Shown: piece after piece, positions 22,888 to 34,452 of the stretch | How the letters are laid out: the number at the start of each line of letters is the position of its first letter | Position numbering within the stretch: position 1 is the stretch's first letter | Assembly (NCBI RefSeq): GCF_028009165.1 | Contig: NC_079242.1 | Coordinates: 806,001 to 870,000 of the forward strand | Direction: 5' to 3' | From: Akanthomyces muscarius | Taxonomy: Eukaryota > Ascomycota > Sordariomycetes > Hypocreales > Cordycipitaceae | DNA: 64,000 nucleotides | Program-made: the position numbers and the translations under genes | The notes under the pieces: model-generated | The model's input: only the letters and a program-made list of their open reading frames with translations | Told to the model about the DNA's origin: nothing | Database searches by the model: none

Positions 22888-23962
22888 CTAGCTCCGGCTA
22901 TTGGCCCTCAATTGGCCCATTTCATAGCCAGCGTCCTCGGATCCTGCCTCCTCATCACGGATGCGTTGCCACGCTTGATTGTCAGTGCCAGGCGCTGGGT
23001 ATGGCTGCGCGCAAAGAGGGCTGGTCAGTGGAGGCCAGTGCCTGCGGTAGCTCCAGTACGCAACACTAAAGCCAAGGATTGACCCGACACAGACATCATA
23101 CACGTCGTGGCGATAGTCCTCGCAACGAGAAATGGCAATGAGAGCCGCTCCGATAAGCGGCGTCAGACAGAAGAGCGCACGACTCAGATCGCGTCCGCCT
23201 GTGGCAGTCCTGAAGATCTGAAACTGGCCAGCAAAATACAGGCTCACAAAACCGAGGCCCGAAAAAGAAAAGGATGAATGTCCAGAAGGAAATGATCGCC
23301 AACCATCTTGTAGCTTGTGTCCATCAGCAGTGGTGCAAACGTCAATAGTGACTAGCGTGTGAGGCTTGATTCCAGCCTTGGGGTGGCATCGATCCAAGAG
23401 GTCAGGTCGCGGCCGACCGACTGCATTCTTGATGACGTCTGTCAGGAAAAGAGTCAATGCTACTGAAATCACAAAAGAGAGATAGGTGACTTCGTGCTTT
23501 GCGGCAGGCGACCGCATGATGAAGTTGTACACGATAAGCACCCCAAGTGGGATGAAGAAGGCGTATACAATGTTCATAACTACGGCCCGTTAGAATAGCG
23601 CTGGTGGCAGGGTCGGGAATGTTTCCTACCAACGGGTACGCGCTCATGTTCTGCGTGCGGAAACGAGATTTGAAGGTCATCAACACTAAACATGCGATGA
23701 AATGGCGTCACGAAAATGACCAGCTGGCAGGGGTGAGTAAGTGTCGCGTGCTTGGAGAGATACAGCAGTGGCAAGCTTACGCATAGATAGCCGAGAATGA
23801 GTAGAAGGAACCCAACATATTCAGGAGCATGGGATGTCTTTGGGTCAATTTCTGTCAGTGTCCGCCTTGCATAATGCCGTGACTCGGGCAGCTTACCATC
23901 CACAGCCTAGCGAAGGGCGTCGACGGGATTCCAACGGGACTGGACGTGCCTCGCGAAGGCAT
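22888..23962 (-). CDS. PAP2 family lipid phosphate phosphatase (DPP1/LPP-like)
   Basis: Four exons, 23962-23897, 23837-23781, 23723-23630 and 23579-22888, give 302 residues. Introns are 59, 57 and 50 nt. The last has a perfect CTAAC branch; the first uses an AAG acceptor and is the least certain. The three catalytic motifs are intact: KNAVGRPRP (about 123-131), PSGH (170-173) and SR-x5-H-x3-D (about 223-234). Six membrane helices are expected, with EYVGFLLLILGYL first, and the FPHAEHERVPV segment typical of fungal LPPs. Such enzymes dephosphorylate phosphatidic acid, diacylglycerol pyrophosphate and related lipids in the ER or vacuole membrane. Substrate preference cannot be told. It lies tail to tail with Pre9 and head to head with the URN1-like gene. 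Confidence 0.85.
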
Positions 23963-24492
23963 TCTTCCGGATTGATTCAGGACGTATTGGTATCTGGAGA
24001 TATTGGATTCGCCTTGTACACCATTCGAACTCGCCCTCTGTTGCTGAGCCGACTCCTCCGAATGGTGTTTTGAGCAAGACGTGTCAGGACAAAGCTAGGG
24101 GTGCCGAGTTCAGATACATACGTCGTCGCGAAGCCAGTGGCGCACCCCACAGACCTTGGCGAGCAATACAAGGGCGGTTTGCGCTCAGACTAAATGTTTG
24201 CGTAGAATATATTTGAAAAAAAAAATTGTTTTATTTCCACCATTCCTTGCGTAGGAGAAATTAGCCACAATTCATGCAAGCACTGGCTGGCATCTGCATG
24301 GCCATCGCCGCCGAGTGACGTGCCAGCCGCCGGAGCTCCACTGGGAACCCGCCCAGCCAAAGCTTGCATTTCGTTTTCTAGCTTGCCGACTCTTTTCTGC
24401 AACGCAATTTTCGCATCTGTGAAACAGCAACGGGAGCGCCAAACGCATGGGCGCATAACGCAGGGAGGGAAACAATTCAGGGATCGCTTGCA
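23963..24492. other. Divergent promoter, PAP2 / URN1-like
   Basis: 530 bp. A minus-strand frame at 24190-24456 has a coiled-coil look (KRVGKLENEMQALAGR) but no plausible start or upstream exon outside the URN1-like gene. Confidence 0.5.
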
Positions 24493-26184
24493 ATGCTTAA
24501 ATCAACATACGTGCCGTCGGCGGCGGCGGCAGCAAGCAACGCGCCTCTGCCGCCTGGTTGGACAGAACACACGGCACCGACTGGACATACCTATTACTAC
24601 CATGCCGAGACGAAAGAGTCGACATACAAGCGTCCGGGAGTCACTTCTGTTCCCGACCCGATACCGCAACAGCAGCCCTATGCGCCGTACAGTGGTATGC
24701 CGTCGCTCGCCGACCCCAAGGTTGCCAATGCCTATCTCGCCCAACACAACCGTGGGCCACAACAGCAACAGCAGCGGCAAGACCATGGCAAAGGTGCAGC
24801 GCGGCCTCGCCCACAACCGATAGATAAGCCCCGGAGGAAGATGCCAATCCCTGGCCACGAGCCTTGGATCCTCGTGTACACCAAGTACTCACGGCGCTTC
24901 GTCTACAACTCTGCAAAGAACATGAGCTACTGGCGCATTCCCGAGAAGCTGATGCCGGCCATCCTCGAAATGGACAAGAAGCGCATACAAGAGAAGGCCG
25001 CGGGTAACAAAGATGCAGCTGAATCCAAAGGCGGCGATGCTGGCGATAGCTCAGAGTACGAGGAAGTCGAAGGGACGGACGACGAGGGCGACCGGGACGA
25101 CGCCGGCTCGGTGCACCCTAACAAACGGCAACGGACTGATGACGATGACGATGCCGACGACCAAGAAGATGAAGAAGAGGAGGAGCAAGATGCTGGCCCT
25201 CTCGAGTTCACAGAGGACGACATCGCGATGCAACTACAAATGATGGGCGACGACTACGGGCTAGAGCCAGGCGAATATGACGACGGCAATACACAAGACT
25301 GGCCAGAAGGCGCCGAAGGGCTGGAATTTTCGCAAGAGGACGCCGAGTTACTCTTTACCGATCTACTCGACGACTTTCGCATCAACCCATACAGCTCTTG
25401 GGAGAAGCTACTCGAGGACGGCAAAATTATAGAAGACCCGCGGTACACGGCGCTGAGCACGACCAAGGCGCGCAAAGAGTGCCACGACAAGTGGTCACGC
25501 GAACGGATAGCCCAGCTCAAGGCGCAGCGTGCCACGCAGGAGAAGCAGGACCCGCGCGTGGCCTACAATGCTTTGCTGCAAGAAAAGGCCACGCCGAAAC
25601 TATACTGGCCGGAATTCAAAAGGAAATTTAAGAAAGAAGACGCCATGCGTGACATGAAGCTGCCGGAAAAGGACAAGGAGAAGATTTATCGCGAGCACAT
25701 CAACCGTCTGAAGATGTCGTCCTCGTCGCTCAAGTCGGATCTCACCGCGCTGCTCAGGGCACAGCCCATCACGCAGCTCAACAACAGGTCGTCTGTCAAG
25801 AATGGGCTGCCGAGTGCCGTCCTGGCCGACGTGCGGTACATTTCCCTGCCGCCGAGCGTGCGCGACCCCTTGGTCGAGGCGTTTGTGCAGAGCCTCCCGC
25901 CGCCGCCCCACGGAGAGGGCGAGGCGGCGGCGGCCGAAGAGGACGAGGAGCGCAAGAAGGCGCGCGACGCGAGAGAGAAGCGCGAGCAGGCGCTCCAGGA
26001 GCACAACCGCATGGTGGACGAGCAGCGCAGGAGGCGCGAGCGCGATGTGGCGGCGAGCAAGGCCCGGCTTCGAGAGGGCGAGATGGAGCTCGACATGGCG
26101 ATGCGTGTGAACAAGAGGGGCCTGCAGGGCCAGCTGGCGGATATGAAGATGGACGAGGCCCAGCCGCCGCCCGCACCAGAGTAG
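24493..26184 (+). CDS. urn1: URN1-like WW and FF domain pre-mRNA splicing factor
   Basis: A single exon of 563 residues from the ATG at 24493. Residues 19-48 form a WW domain (LPPGWTEH...TYKRP) with Tyr in place of the second Trp. A second WW-like segment lies at about 123-152 (EPWILVYTKYSRRFVYN...SYWRIP). A very acidic central stretch is followed by an FF domain at about 283-340 (LLFTDLLDDFRINPYSSWEKLLEDGKI). A second FF-like helix set lies at about 358-405, and the C-terminus is a long Arg/Glu-rich coiled coil. Yeast Urn1 (WW plus FF) associates with the spliceosome; FF domains bind phosphorylated partners. Binding of the first WW may be altered by the W-to-Y change. Confidence 0.85.
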   Translation: MLKSTYVPSAAAAASNAPLPPGWTEHTAPTGHTYYYHAETKESTYKRPGVTSVPDPIPQQQPYAPYSGMPSLADPKVANAYLAQHNRGPQQQQQRQDHGKGAARPRPQPIDKPRRKMPIPGHEPWILVYTKYSRRFVYNSAKNMSYWRIPEKLMPAILEMDKKRIQEKAAGNKDAAESKGGDAGDSSEYEEVEGTDDEGDRDDAGSVHPNKRQRTDDDDDADDQEDEEEEEQDAGPLEFTEDDIAMQLQMMGDDYGLEPGEYDDGNTQDWPEGAEGLEFSQEDAELLFTDLLDDFRINPYSSWEKLLEDGKIIEDPRYTALSTTKARKECHDKWSRERIAQLKAQRATQEKQDPRVAYNALLQEKATPKLYWPEFKRKFKKEDAMRDMKLPEKDKEKIYREHINRLKMSSSSLKSDLTALLRAQPITQLNNRSSVKNGLPSAVLADVRYISLPPSVRDPLVEAFVQSLPPPPHGEGEAAAAEEDEERKKARDAREKREQALQEHNRMVDEQRRRRERDVAASKARLREGEMELDMAMRVNKRGLQGQLADMKMDEAQPPPAPE

Positions 26185-27168
26185 TTGGGAGAGATATGAT
26201 ACCACGTACTGCGGATGGATAATTTGAACCATGTATGACTATGCGATTGGGCGTGTGACTTGAGATTACGAAACCAGCGAGTGGCCCTCCAGCAAACCCA
26301 CTTGATGCTAGACTCTTGCGGTCCTAGCACAAGACAGGCGCTGCTGTCTCTGTTGTGCGTGCGTGCAGCAGCTTTTACTGCAAAGCAGACACGGCTGCCT
26401 CTCTACCCGTGAGTAGTCACCAGAGAATGGCGCCATAGAAAGATGGGGAAGAGATCTAAAAGTTGTGGTGAAGGCCGCGTTCACATGTTTGGTACAGGGT
26501 GGCATAGTTGGGCATGGGTGGAGAGGTGATTCTCAGTCCCCTCTCCGCCGCTCACTCAACCACAGAACATTGCACACAGGAATTCACAGCCATAGTTACA
26601 CCGGGACATTGTATCCAATGCATTGTTTTTTTTTTTCATTTCGATTTATTCATGTATCTATACGAGTACTCCTTAGACGTCTGTCATGTACTCCATATGT
26701 GCAGCTAACAACAATGCGCCGTTTCTTATCCTCAGAAAAAGGTTACTGCGACTCCTACGCCATTTTCTCCTCCTGAACCTCCCGAATAAGAAAGAAATAT
26801 AGCCGACTCGTGGTACCGTGAAAAAAGGTCAAAAAAAAAGGCTTGAAAAAATGAATCAAATGCTCTCCACAAGTATAAATGCAATGTTATGCTAGGAGTG
26901 GGAATCGTCAATAGGTAGAGAAAATGGGCCAAGTGGAAAAAAAGTGCCAGATTGGGAGCAGTATTTTGAGGTCGAATCTGGCGTTGTTTCTCAGCTCCCC
27001 AACGTAGCTATGTGCGGCTGACCCCTGCTGTCAAAAGCTCGTTCTGGAATTTTATATAAATGCGAAAATGCAAATATGCGGTGATGTATTTAAGAATAAT
27101 GGTTGAATAAAAAGGTCTCGTATTTTTAGTCGTCATCGTACTCTCGTCTCCGTCAGCTGATTAGTTGT
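26185..27168. other. Convergent intergenic region
   Basis: About 1 kb between the URN1-like gene (plus) and the Zn2Cys6 regulator (minus). A/T-rich with T tracts near 26625-26640; no gene seen. Confidence 0.6.
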
Positions 27169-29410
27169 CTAGTCCATATATGTGCCGTACATGAACCAGT
27201 CGTCGTCCATCCAGTTGACGAGCTCGTTGTACAGGGCAGGCTCAGATTCAATCGGCATCGGCATCGGCGGCGGCTGCGGGAAGCTGTTGGTAAGCCCCAG
27301 TGCCTGCAGGTGGGGGTTGCCAATCTGCGGATCGACATGAATAGGCGTCGTCAGTCTTGCTACCAGCATCTGCAGGTCGTGCAGTGTTTCGGTACACGAT
27401 TTGTCGTTTGGGTCACTCTTCAATCGTTCAGAGCCATGGAGAATGTCGAGCGCAAATTGGATGTCCGCGCTGCGGCTAGCAGTCTGTTCGGGAGCGGCGC
27501 TTTGCTGCGGGTACACAAGGCTCTCCAAAATGAGACACACGGATGCGCTGAAACAATAGTGCAGCATGGCGTGGAGCGGTTTCGGGTGGCGGTTAATCGT
27601 CATAAATTGGCGGGCAAGCTTGATGTTATTGCGCGCCGCCTCAATGCACATTCTGAGGTGGGCCAGCTGTATGTTGTATTCCTTTGAGCTACCTTGGGGC
27701 ATGAGGCGCTCCGCAACCGACTTTTTGACCGCGATGAAGAACAGTGGACGCGTTGCGACAATGATGAGCTGGTTATATCGCATATGTAGCATGACGCAGG
27801 CTGGATCATTGCTCAACCCGTCGGGCGATAGCTGCAGACGTAGGGGGAGGGTGCTTTTCCACTGCTCCAGCATCCACATGACTTTCCCAGGGCTCTGCGA
27901 AGAGTCGCCGGAGCCATTCACAGAGTCCCAGGGAGCTATACGATAGGTGTTGCAAACGACATAACCGGAGATGCGTGAGAGTTCGACGTGGGCGCGCAAA
28001 CCGGCTGCGGGAGGCATGCCACTAAAGGAAATCAATTAGCCAATTCTGGATCGCAACTCTTTCAAGTGGCAACTTACGCGGCGTCGGACGGAAGTGGGAT
28101 GCGAATGGCGTCGTCGGCAATGACCGGCGGTCGACCCATCAGGCAGCTAAGCCATCTATCCAAGATATAGACAGTCCAGAAAATGCGTTTGCCCCTCTCA
28201 TCTACCCAGCCACGGTGCGCCCCAAGCATAATACATAGATGGGATGCAGCAGCGATGTGCATGTAGGCCGAGTCCCGCTTGCAGACCTCGACAAGATGAT
28301 AAGCCATGAGAGCGAATGCAGAAACGTCGTGAATAGAACAGCGTCCGATGTCGAGTGGGTTCCGCAACAGCAAGGAGGCTCGCGCAAAGAATGAGTCGCT
28401 GAATTTGACGTCCTCTGACTCGTTGATTGGCGGCCAGGGACCAGTGCTGTGGGCTGCGACAGCAAAGACAGCATGCGGGAAAGCCAAAGATCGATACGCG
28501 TCGAGATTGAATGACGCTTGATTTGGAGGAGCCACCGGTGGTTGTGGCGGCTGGCTAAGATCGCCAAACCAATATATACCACCGCTAGGCCACGAGTCGT
28601 TGCCGTCCTGCAGGACGTATCTAACTTCGGCAAGCATTGAGACCATGGAAGTTGGCGGTGGGAGCAAGAGCGGATTCACGTCCTTTTCGTCGAGTGGTCG
28701 AGAATCGTCTGTGTGGCATTTGCCCAGGGTAGATAAGAAGGCGCTTCCATCGTGGGGAGCGGGCTGTTGATGGTGCGCAAGCGGCAGTACGGCACCGATG
28801 AGCTCCTTGAGGTGATCCAAGAAGGTGGCGCCGCTGGTCTCGCCATGAAAACGAGCGGTTCCGTCGGCGTCATGCAGGAGTCGGCCGGTCGTCTGGTCGT
28901 CATCTATAGGCTCGGATTTGATAATGGTGCTCTGGCCGGAGACGCTAGGAGCAAATTGATTGCTGGTCGAGAAGGGGCTGGTGACTGGCGAGATGGCCGA
29001 GGGAGGGCTGCCGGCAGCGTGCTGCAGCAGTTCCTGTCGTTGGGCGGGGTCGGGAAGGGCATCCTGCAACGCCTTTTCGTAAAGGTCAACCTTCTTTTTG
29101 AGGTCGTCGAGTTCCGATTTGGAGACGGACACTTTTTCTATAGGCGCAGGGTATACACACTCGCGATTGGCCGAGGCGCACGAGGCGCAAGGCCTATCGC
29201 CGGAGCACTTGATACGGCGGACATTGCAGCTGTTGCATCTGCAGACGGGGGAAACCACTTATTAGGGCACTGACGACGGAGGCAAGTTTCAGTTGAGAGA
29301 GGGTCGACTCACGCTTTGGCAACACGTTTGCGCTGCTCGGGAGCTACTTTGTGGCGGCGGGGGTTGACCGGCAGCCTCTGAGAGGGCCGTCGTTCACCGT
29401 CGATCTGCAT
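27169..29410 (-). CDS. Zn2Cys6 fungal transcription factor
   Basis: Three exons, 29410-29313, 29238-28078 and 28021-27169, give 703 residues. Introns are 74 and 56 nt. The first splits the zinc cluster just before its first Cys codon (AKA|C). The cluster has Cys 34, 37, 44, 50, 53 and 60, spaced CX2CX6CX5CX2CX6C, and is preceded by basic RKRVAKA. A coiled-coil dimerisation segment follows (SELDDLKKKVDLYEKAL). The fungal-specific middle homology domain comes next, with RSLAFPHAVFAVAAHSTGPW, YHLVEVCKRDSAYMHIAAASHLCIMLGAHRG and FWTVYILDRWLSCLMGRPP. The C-terminus is Pro/Met-rich and acidic, a likely activation region. The target pathway is unknown. One perfect SreA-type site lies 1.55 kb upstream. 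A link to the siderophore genes about 3 kb away is possible but unproven. Confidence 0.88.
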
Positions 29411-30960
29411 AGATGGACAGGGACGGAAAAGATGCAGAAGCCAAGATAGAGGCCCAAAAGGTCACTTTGGTGCAGAAAACAAGAACACTGATTGATGGTG
29501 GCACAGACTGGCAGAGCAGCGACGCTCAAGGCGGAAGGCGACGGCGGGGTCCAAGAAGAGAGACTGAGATAGTATCGCTAAATTCTTACCAGGGTGCAGG
29601 CGGAATGTACATGCTGTCAAGGGATGGAGGGGAGAAAACTGTCCATCATGAGCCAACCTGCAGCAAGGTTGGCGTGGACAAGAGTGAACGAACGGGCTGC
29701 CGGGTCCGAGGACGGCCGAGCAGATGGGATAGAAATAAGGCAAAGCGGACGGAAGGTGTGGCGTGCGGCGTGCAATCAACAGGCAGACGGACGAATGGCA
29801 ATGCAGAAAGAGAGCGAGGCGTCGCGTCCTATGACGGATTTGAGCGATAGGGCTGGGGAATCTGCAAGCGAACAGACGGCGTTCGCAAGAGGCTTGCGAA
29901 TGGCAGGTCGACGTTGACGTTGACAAGAGGAAGCCGGGACGGGGACGGTCTTGGACTCTTGGGGAAACGAACGGACGGGGGTGGAGACGGCAGCAGCGTT
30001 GGCTAGACTTGGGCTGAGACAAGGCGCCAGGTGCCTGGAGGGGAATGGCGACTGGTTGGAGGACAAGAGGGTTGGAGGAGAATCTGATTGGGAGTTGGGA
30101 GGGATGCAAGAATGGCCTTGATGAGGGAAGGACGGATGTGGGATGGGATGCAGCATGGGGAGGAGGCCGTTACGCGGAGAAAAGAATGGCGACTCTTTTT
30201 TTTTTTGGAGAGGCAAAGAGGAGCCAATTGACAAAGTACCTGTACCGACCTAGGATGCTAGCCAACCAAGCAACTAGTTAATCAAGGGCCCGCCGCATGG
30301 ATGGGGGATGTGCTAACTTAGTTGGTGGGCTGGGATGGAGGTGCTGATACGTGATACGGCGATACCAGCACGGCTGGCCGGGGAGGGGATTGGATGTTTT
30401 GTAAGCAAAGGGTCTAGAGCAGCCAGTCAGACGGACGACGTTGGGGCAACTTGGGGGCAATTATTAGTTTGAGTGACTCGCGATCCAAGAGTTATATAGC
30501 AGCTAGCTATTTCCTCTGAAGCACAGCAATTGCGCCTACCAATCCATTCTTAAGACCATTGTCTCTTATTGGTACCTAGGTAGGTACTCGCTGCAACCGC
30601 TGCCCGGCCCCGAACTCTGCGCCCTCCGGCCAGGCCACGGTCAGCCTCCTCCGCTCCCCATATCACCACATCACCATAGACGGTTGACTGTTGACTCGTC
30701 GAGTGACAGACTGGCTGGGCCACAGCGGGACCGAGGCGCTGCTGCTTTGGGCTTAGAGGGCTGTCCCTGCGCCGTTCTACTGGCTGAGGCCCTGGAGGCT
30801 GGCACTGGCGTTCGCTGCACCGCTCCCACTCTTCTGCCGGCGCGGCATGGCTGGTGCCCGCCACAGCCAGCCAGCCAGCCCACTGGTGACGCCTCGACGC
30901 ACTGCAAGTCACTGTAATCCTTTGCGAGGTGGAAACTGATGCCCATCTCCAACTCGTACA

Positions 30961-30969
30961 TTATCAGAT
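30961..30969. promoter_or_regulatory. Single SreA-type GATA site
   Basis: TTATCAGAT, the reverse complement of ATCTGATAA, matches ATCWGATAA exactly. It lies 1.55 kb upstream of the Zn2Cys6 gene and 1.77 kb downstream of the sidA stop. As a lone 9-mer it may be chance: about one is expected in 64 kb. Confidence 0.3.
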
Positions 30970-31254
30970 TGCGCGCCAAAAAAAAAAAAAAATAACCCAC
31001 TCAAACCTGCCGTAACCGACAATTATCCCTAGTTCTGGACCTAGTTCGTAGCGGAGCTCAGAATCAGCAACCCGACTCATGTCACAGAGCCAGCCTCGCT
31101 TTTGCCATCCAGGGCCTGGCTAGGTAGGCCACCCCACGCCTCCAATTTGGCGGGGCCCCAGCACATTAAAAATATCATCCGCGCCACTCATTAGTTTATA
31201 AGGTAACTAACAGAAACTTGGAGAAAGCAGTTTGGCAGCTGGCAGTTGGCCGTG

Positions 31255-31305
31255 GCCGTCAACAGTCAGCAGTCAACAGTCAACAGTCAAGCAACAGTCA
31301 AGCGA
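31255..31305 (+). repeat. CAACAGT-type short repeat patch
   Basis: Several imperfect, partly adjacent copies of a 7-9 bp unit CAACAGTCA/CAGCAGTCA. Non-coding, in the long upstream region of the Zn2Cys6 gene. Confidence 0.6.
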
Positions 31306-32734
31306 AGCAAGCCCTGTACGAGCACACAAGCACATCATCAGTACGGATAGCTACCAGCAAGACGCCTCCGCATCCACTCTCCTCCTCCACACAACCACTT
31401 CGCTGCTCCAGCTCACCAACTCACCAATCACGCCAATCCATCCATGCCAACAACCTGGCCAAGTGCATAGCTTTTAGCGCTGTGTGACTCACAAACACCA
31501 TCGACAGCCCTGCAGATACTAGTACACCAGTACACCACACACGCGCTCGCCGCGTCGTCCTTGCCATGCCGCGTCACAGGGCTACGACATAGTCCACGCA
31601 CCAGTCTACGTTTTTGGCCAATCTTGCTCGACTCTTGTTCGCCGGATCCCGCCAATTCAGCCCTTTGTCTATCCCCACGACTGATCTTGATCCTTGATTG
31701 CCGGTCTGAGATGACCCAGCTCGCCCTACAAGGCGCCGCCCGGCCTGGTGTGGCTCTCTCTCCCTCGAGCCACGCGGCCACAATGTTGACGTCCTCGCCT
31801 TGATACTGGCAACTTTAAACTCTCTCGAAACGGCTCACGACGGTGCACAGCGTGCAATAACGGCATGATCGGCAACCGAGACTACGCCAGTCTTTGCAGC
31901 TTCCTCTTTCCGCTGCCATCTGCCGCACAGCCACAACGATAGCACTGTACTCGACATCTTTATTGCGGATTCCGGCACGATTTCAATATTCGCAGTGACA
32001 AAAGATCCCCAAAGCCTCCATAACGGTGGCCATGAAGCCTGCTCGTTTGCCAACCATCAGTTATGCTGTCCGTTTCTCGGAGCTTAGCTCAGGCAGCACA
32101 GCCCCCGAGGCGGGCTCCACCTCAGCTTTGCCCACTCTACGCAGTAGAAAGCTGCTAGACCCTTGCCAGAAACAGCAGCTGCTTAAAGTCTAGGCCACAT
32201 GAGCCATGTCGATCCAGCATGGGTCTTTTGCGTCAACGAGCGAGCATGGGCGAGATGGAAACACCATCGATTGCTTCGTCACCGCCACCAATCGGACATC
32301 CGCGGAAAGTCCCTGGCACCGAGCACCGAGCCCCGAACTACGAGCCTTTGATCCACGCAAGGGGATGCCGGATTCAAGCCCGAGCTTCGCTTTTCGCACA
32401 AACTTGCGCCATCATTCATCGACTCAAAATGCCATTGTGAAACAGAAAATAGGCTCAAGCCTCAGCTTCAGATTTTGCACGGAATCGTGTCTTGAATCTA
32501 TCGACCTCAACATATCATATGCATATACCCTTCTATGACCTTCGTAGCGTAAAACACGGGCAACGAGACAGAGAAATATCGACCCTCAAACCAAAGAAAC
32601 ATCGGATGCGGCTCATTCGCACGCATCGTCGCTAATAATATGAGCAATTACTTTTCCACACTTTGCGCTTCCGTCAAAGCAGAGCAGCCTTTTTACGCTC
32701 TGCGCTACTCACGCCGCTGACTTAAAACTCGACC

Positions 32735-34452
32735 TTACTGTTCCGACCCAAAAATGGACTGCACAATTTCACCCGATCTTGTCGCAAGAACCGACAGAAG
32801 AGTATCGCTCAACTACATCGGCCTCGTTAGCATTCGTGCCCGGTACGAAAGCGCACATCTCCGACTTACTCCGTGGGTTCCCTCGCAGCATCCCTGCAGC
32901 CAAATGCCAGCATCGGCAGCTACCGACCCAGCGTTGTACTTGACGCGATAATCACGGCCGACGGATAGCTTGCGCTCACCCTGCTCTGTATCGACATTCC
33001 ACCCAGTGACGCCCTTGTTGAACATGGTAGTTCCAGGTACGGCTTTAGGCAGCATATCCCAAGTGCCCTTGAGCATATCAATGTGCGCATTGCGCTGGTA
33101 GCCAGTCGCCGCAATAATAAGATCAGCGGACAGGATTTCTTCGTCTGCCGAGTTGACAATCCCATCGGCCAGGCTGTGAATCTTGACCTCTAGGCCATCG
33201 CCCTTGGACTCAATGTTGCTGATCTGGCGGCAGCCCATGATTCTATGCGGCCAGACACGCTCATCTGGGCCAAGTACACGCTTCTGCGAATACATACGCT
33301 CAAAGAGTTCTTCAATAAGCTCCAGACGGACAACGCCGTAGTTTGTGGCGCGAGCGTCAACAAGGAACTCGCTTCTATCCTTGGCAGACTTGGGGAAAAG
33401 TGAGTCAATGTATTCAGGGTTGAAAATGGAATTCACGCTAGACATGTATCAGCACAATAGTCGTCAAACTGACGCGATCGAAACGGTACTTACAAAGGCG
33501 AGTCATCGCTGGGCTTCAGGAATTCCTGGCGCATAATAAGCTGCGTACTCGAATTGGGGTATAGATTCTGAATGTTGTGGAAAATTTCAGCGGCACTCTG
33601 ACCAGCACCGACAACAATGACTTTATAGGCAGCATTCTTGTCCGTGAGAATCTTGGGCACCATGTAAGCATACTGCGAAGAATGCAAAATGCGAGGGTGC
33701 TTGACGGGGAAGCTCTTGGGGAAGCTGGGCTTGCCACCGGTGGCGAGCAACACATTGCGTCCTCTGAAGGTCTGGATCTGTCCATTCGCGTTGCTTCGTG
33801 CCTCCACCGTGAACTGCTTGACAGTATCGGCCTTCTTCAGGGCTGGTGTTACCGATACAACCTCATGGTCATACTGAACAAGATGCTCAAAATGGGATGA
33901 GCACCACCTCATATAGTCTTCGTATTCGATGCGAGCTGGCAGGAATGTGCCGAGATTCGTAAAGTCAACCAGACGGTCGTGCTCGTGAAGATAGTTGAGG
34001 AAAGTAAAATGCGAGCGGGGATCACGGAGGGTCGCCAGGTCCTTGACGAAAGAAATCTGCATCTTGGCCCCAGGAAGAAGCATACCGGCGTGCCAAGCAA
34101 AACGGGTCTGCTTTTCTAGGAAAAGGACTTTGGGGGCAGAGCCATCCGGTCGAAGCTTCTTGCCCGCGGCGAGAGAGTCGTGGAGCGCAATGGCAACGGA
34201 GAGACTGGCGGGACCAAAGCCGACGCAGATGAGATCATATTCGGCGTCGAGAGGGGCCGCGACCAGATGAGATGAGCGCTGAATAGGCTTGACGTGCGAA
34301 TCGACGCCATTCTGAACGGCAAACGATTCGGGCGTCGTCGCCCCGCCGTCGGTTAGCACCGCTACAAGCTCAGGAGCAGCAGCGCCATTGGTGCCATTCT
34401 GGGGCGAGCTGGTGGCGCTCTCGTCCGATGAGGTTTCTCTATGGGGGGACAT
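32735..34452 (-). CDS. sidA: L-ornithine N5-monooxygenase, siderophore pathway
   Basis: Three exons, 34452-33494, 33437-32870 and 32812-32735, give 534 residues. Introns are 56 and 57 nt. The second falls inside the conserved [23 protein letters not shown], so the short last exon is well supported. An FAD-binding GxGPxxL (78-84) follows [35 protein letters not shown] is the N-hydroxylase signature. An NADPH-binding GAGQSA is at 282-287 and ATGYQRN at about 430-436. The enzyme hydroxylates L-ornithine to N5-hydroxyornithine using NADPH, FAD and O2, the first committed step for hydroxamate siderophores. It is divergent to the sidC-type NRPS, with three SreA-type sites between them, so repression by iron is expected. 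Confidence 0.95.

Larger units (their letters stand above)
29411..32734. other. 3.3 kb upstream region of the transcription factor
   Basis: No supported gene on either strand. Contains a poly-T tract near 30195, a poly-A tract near 30980, a TAGGTA/TACCTA-rich patch near 30570-30590, a CAACAGT-type repeat patch near 31255-31305 and one SreA-type site at 30961. A long 5' leader for the regulator is likely. Confidence 0.5.

Noticed and set aside
24190..24456. Minus-strand coiled-coil-like frame
   Set aside because: Would need an upstream exon inside the URN1-like coding region; start and function unsupported.
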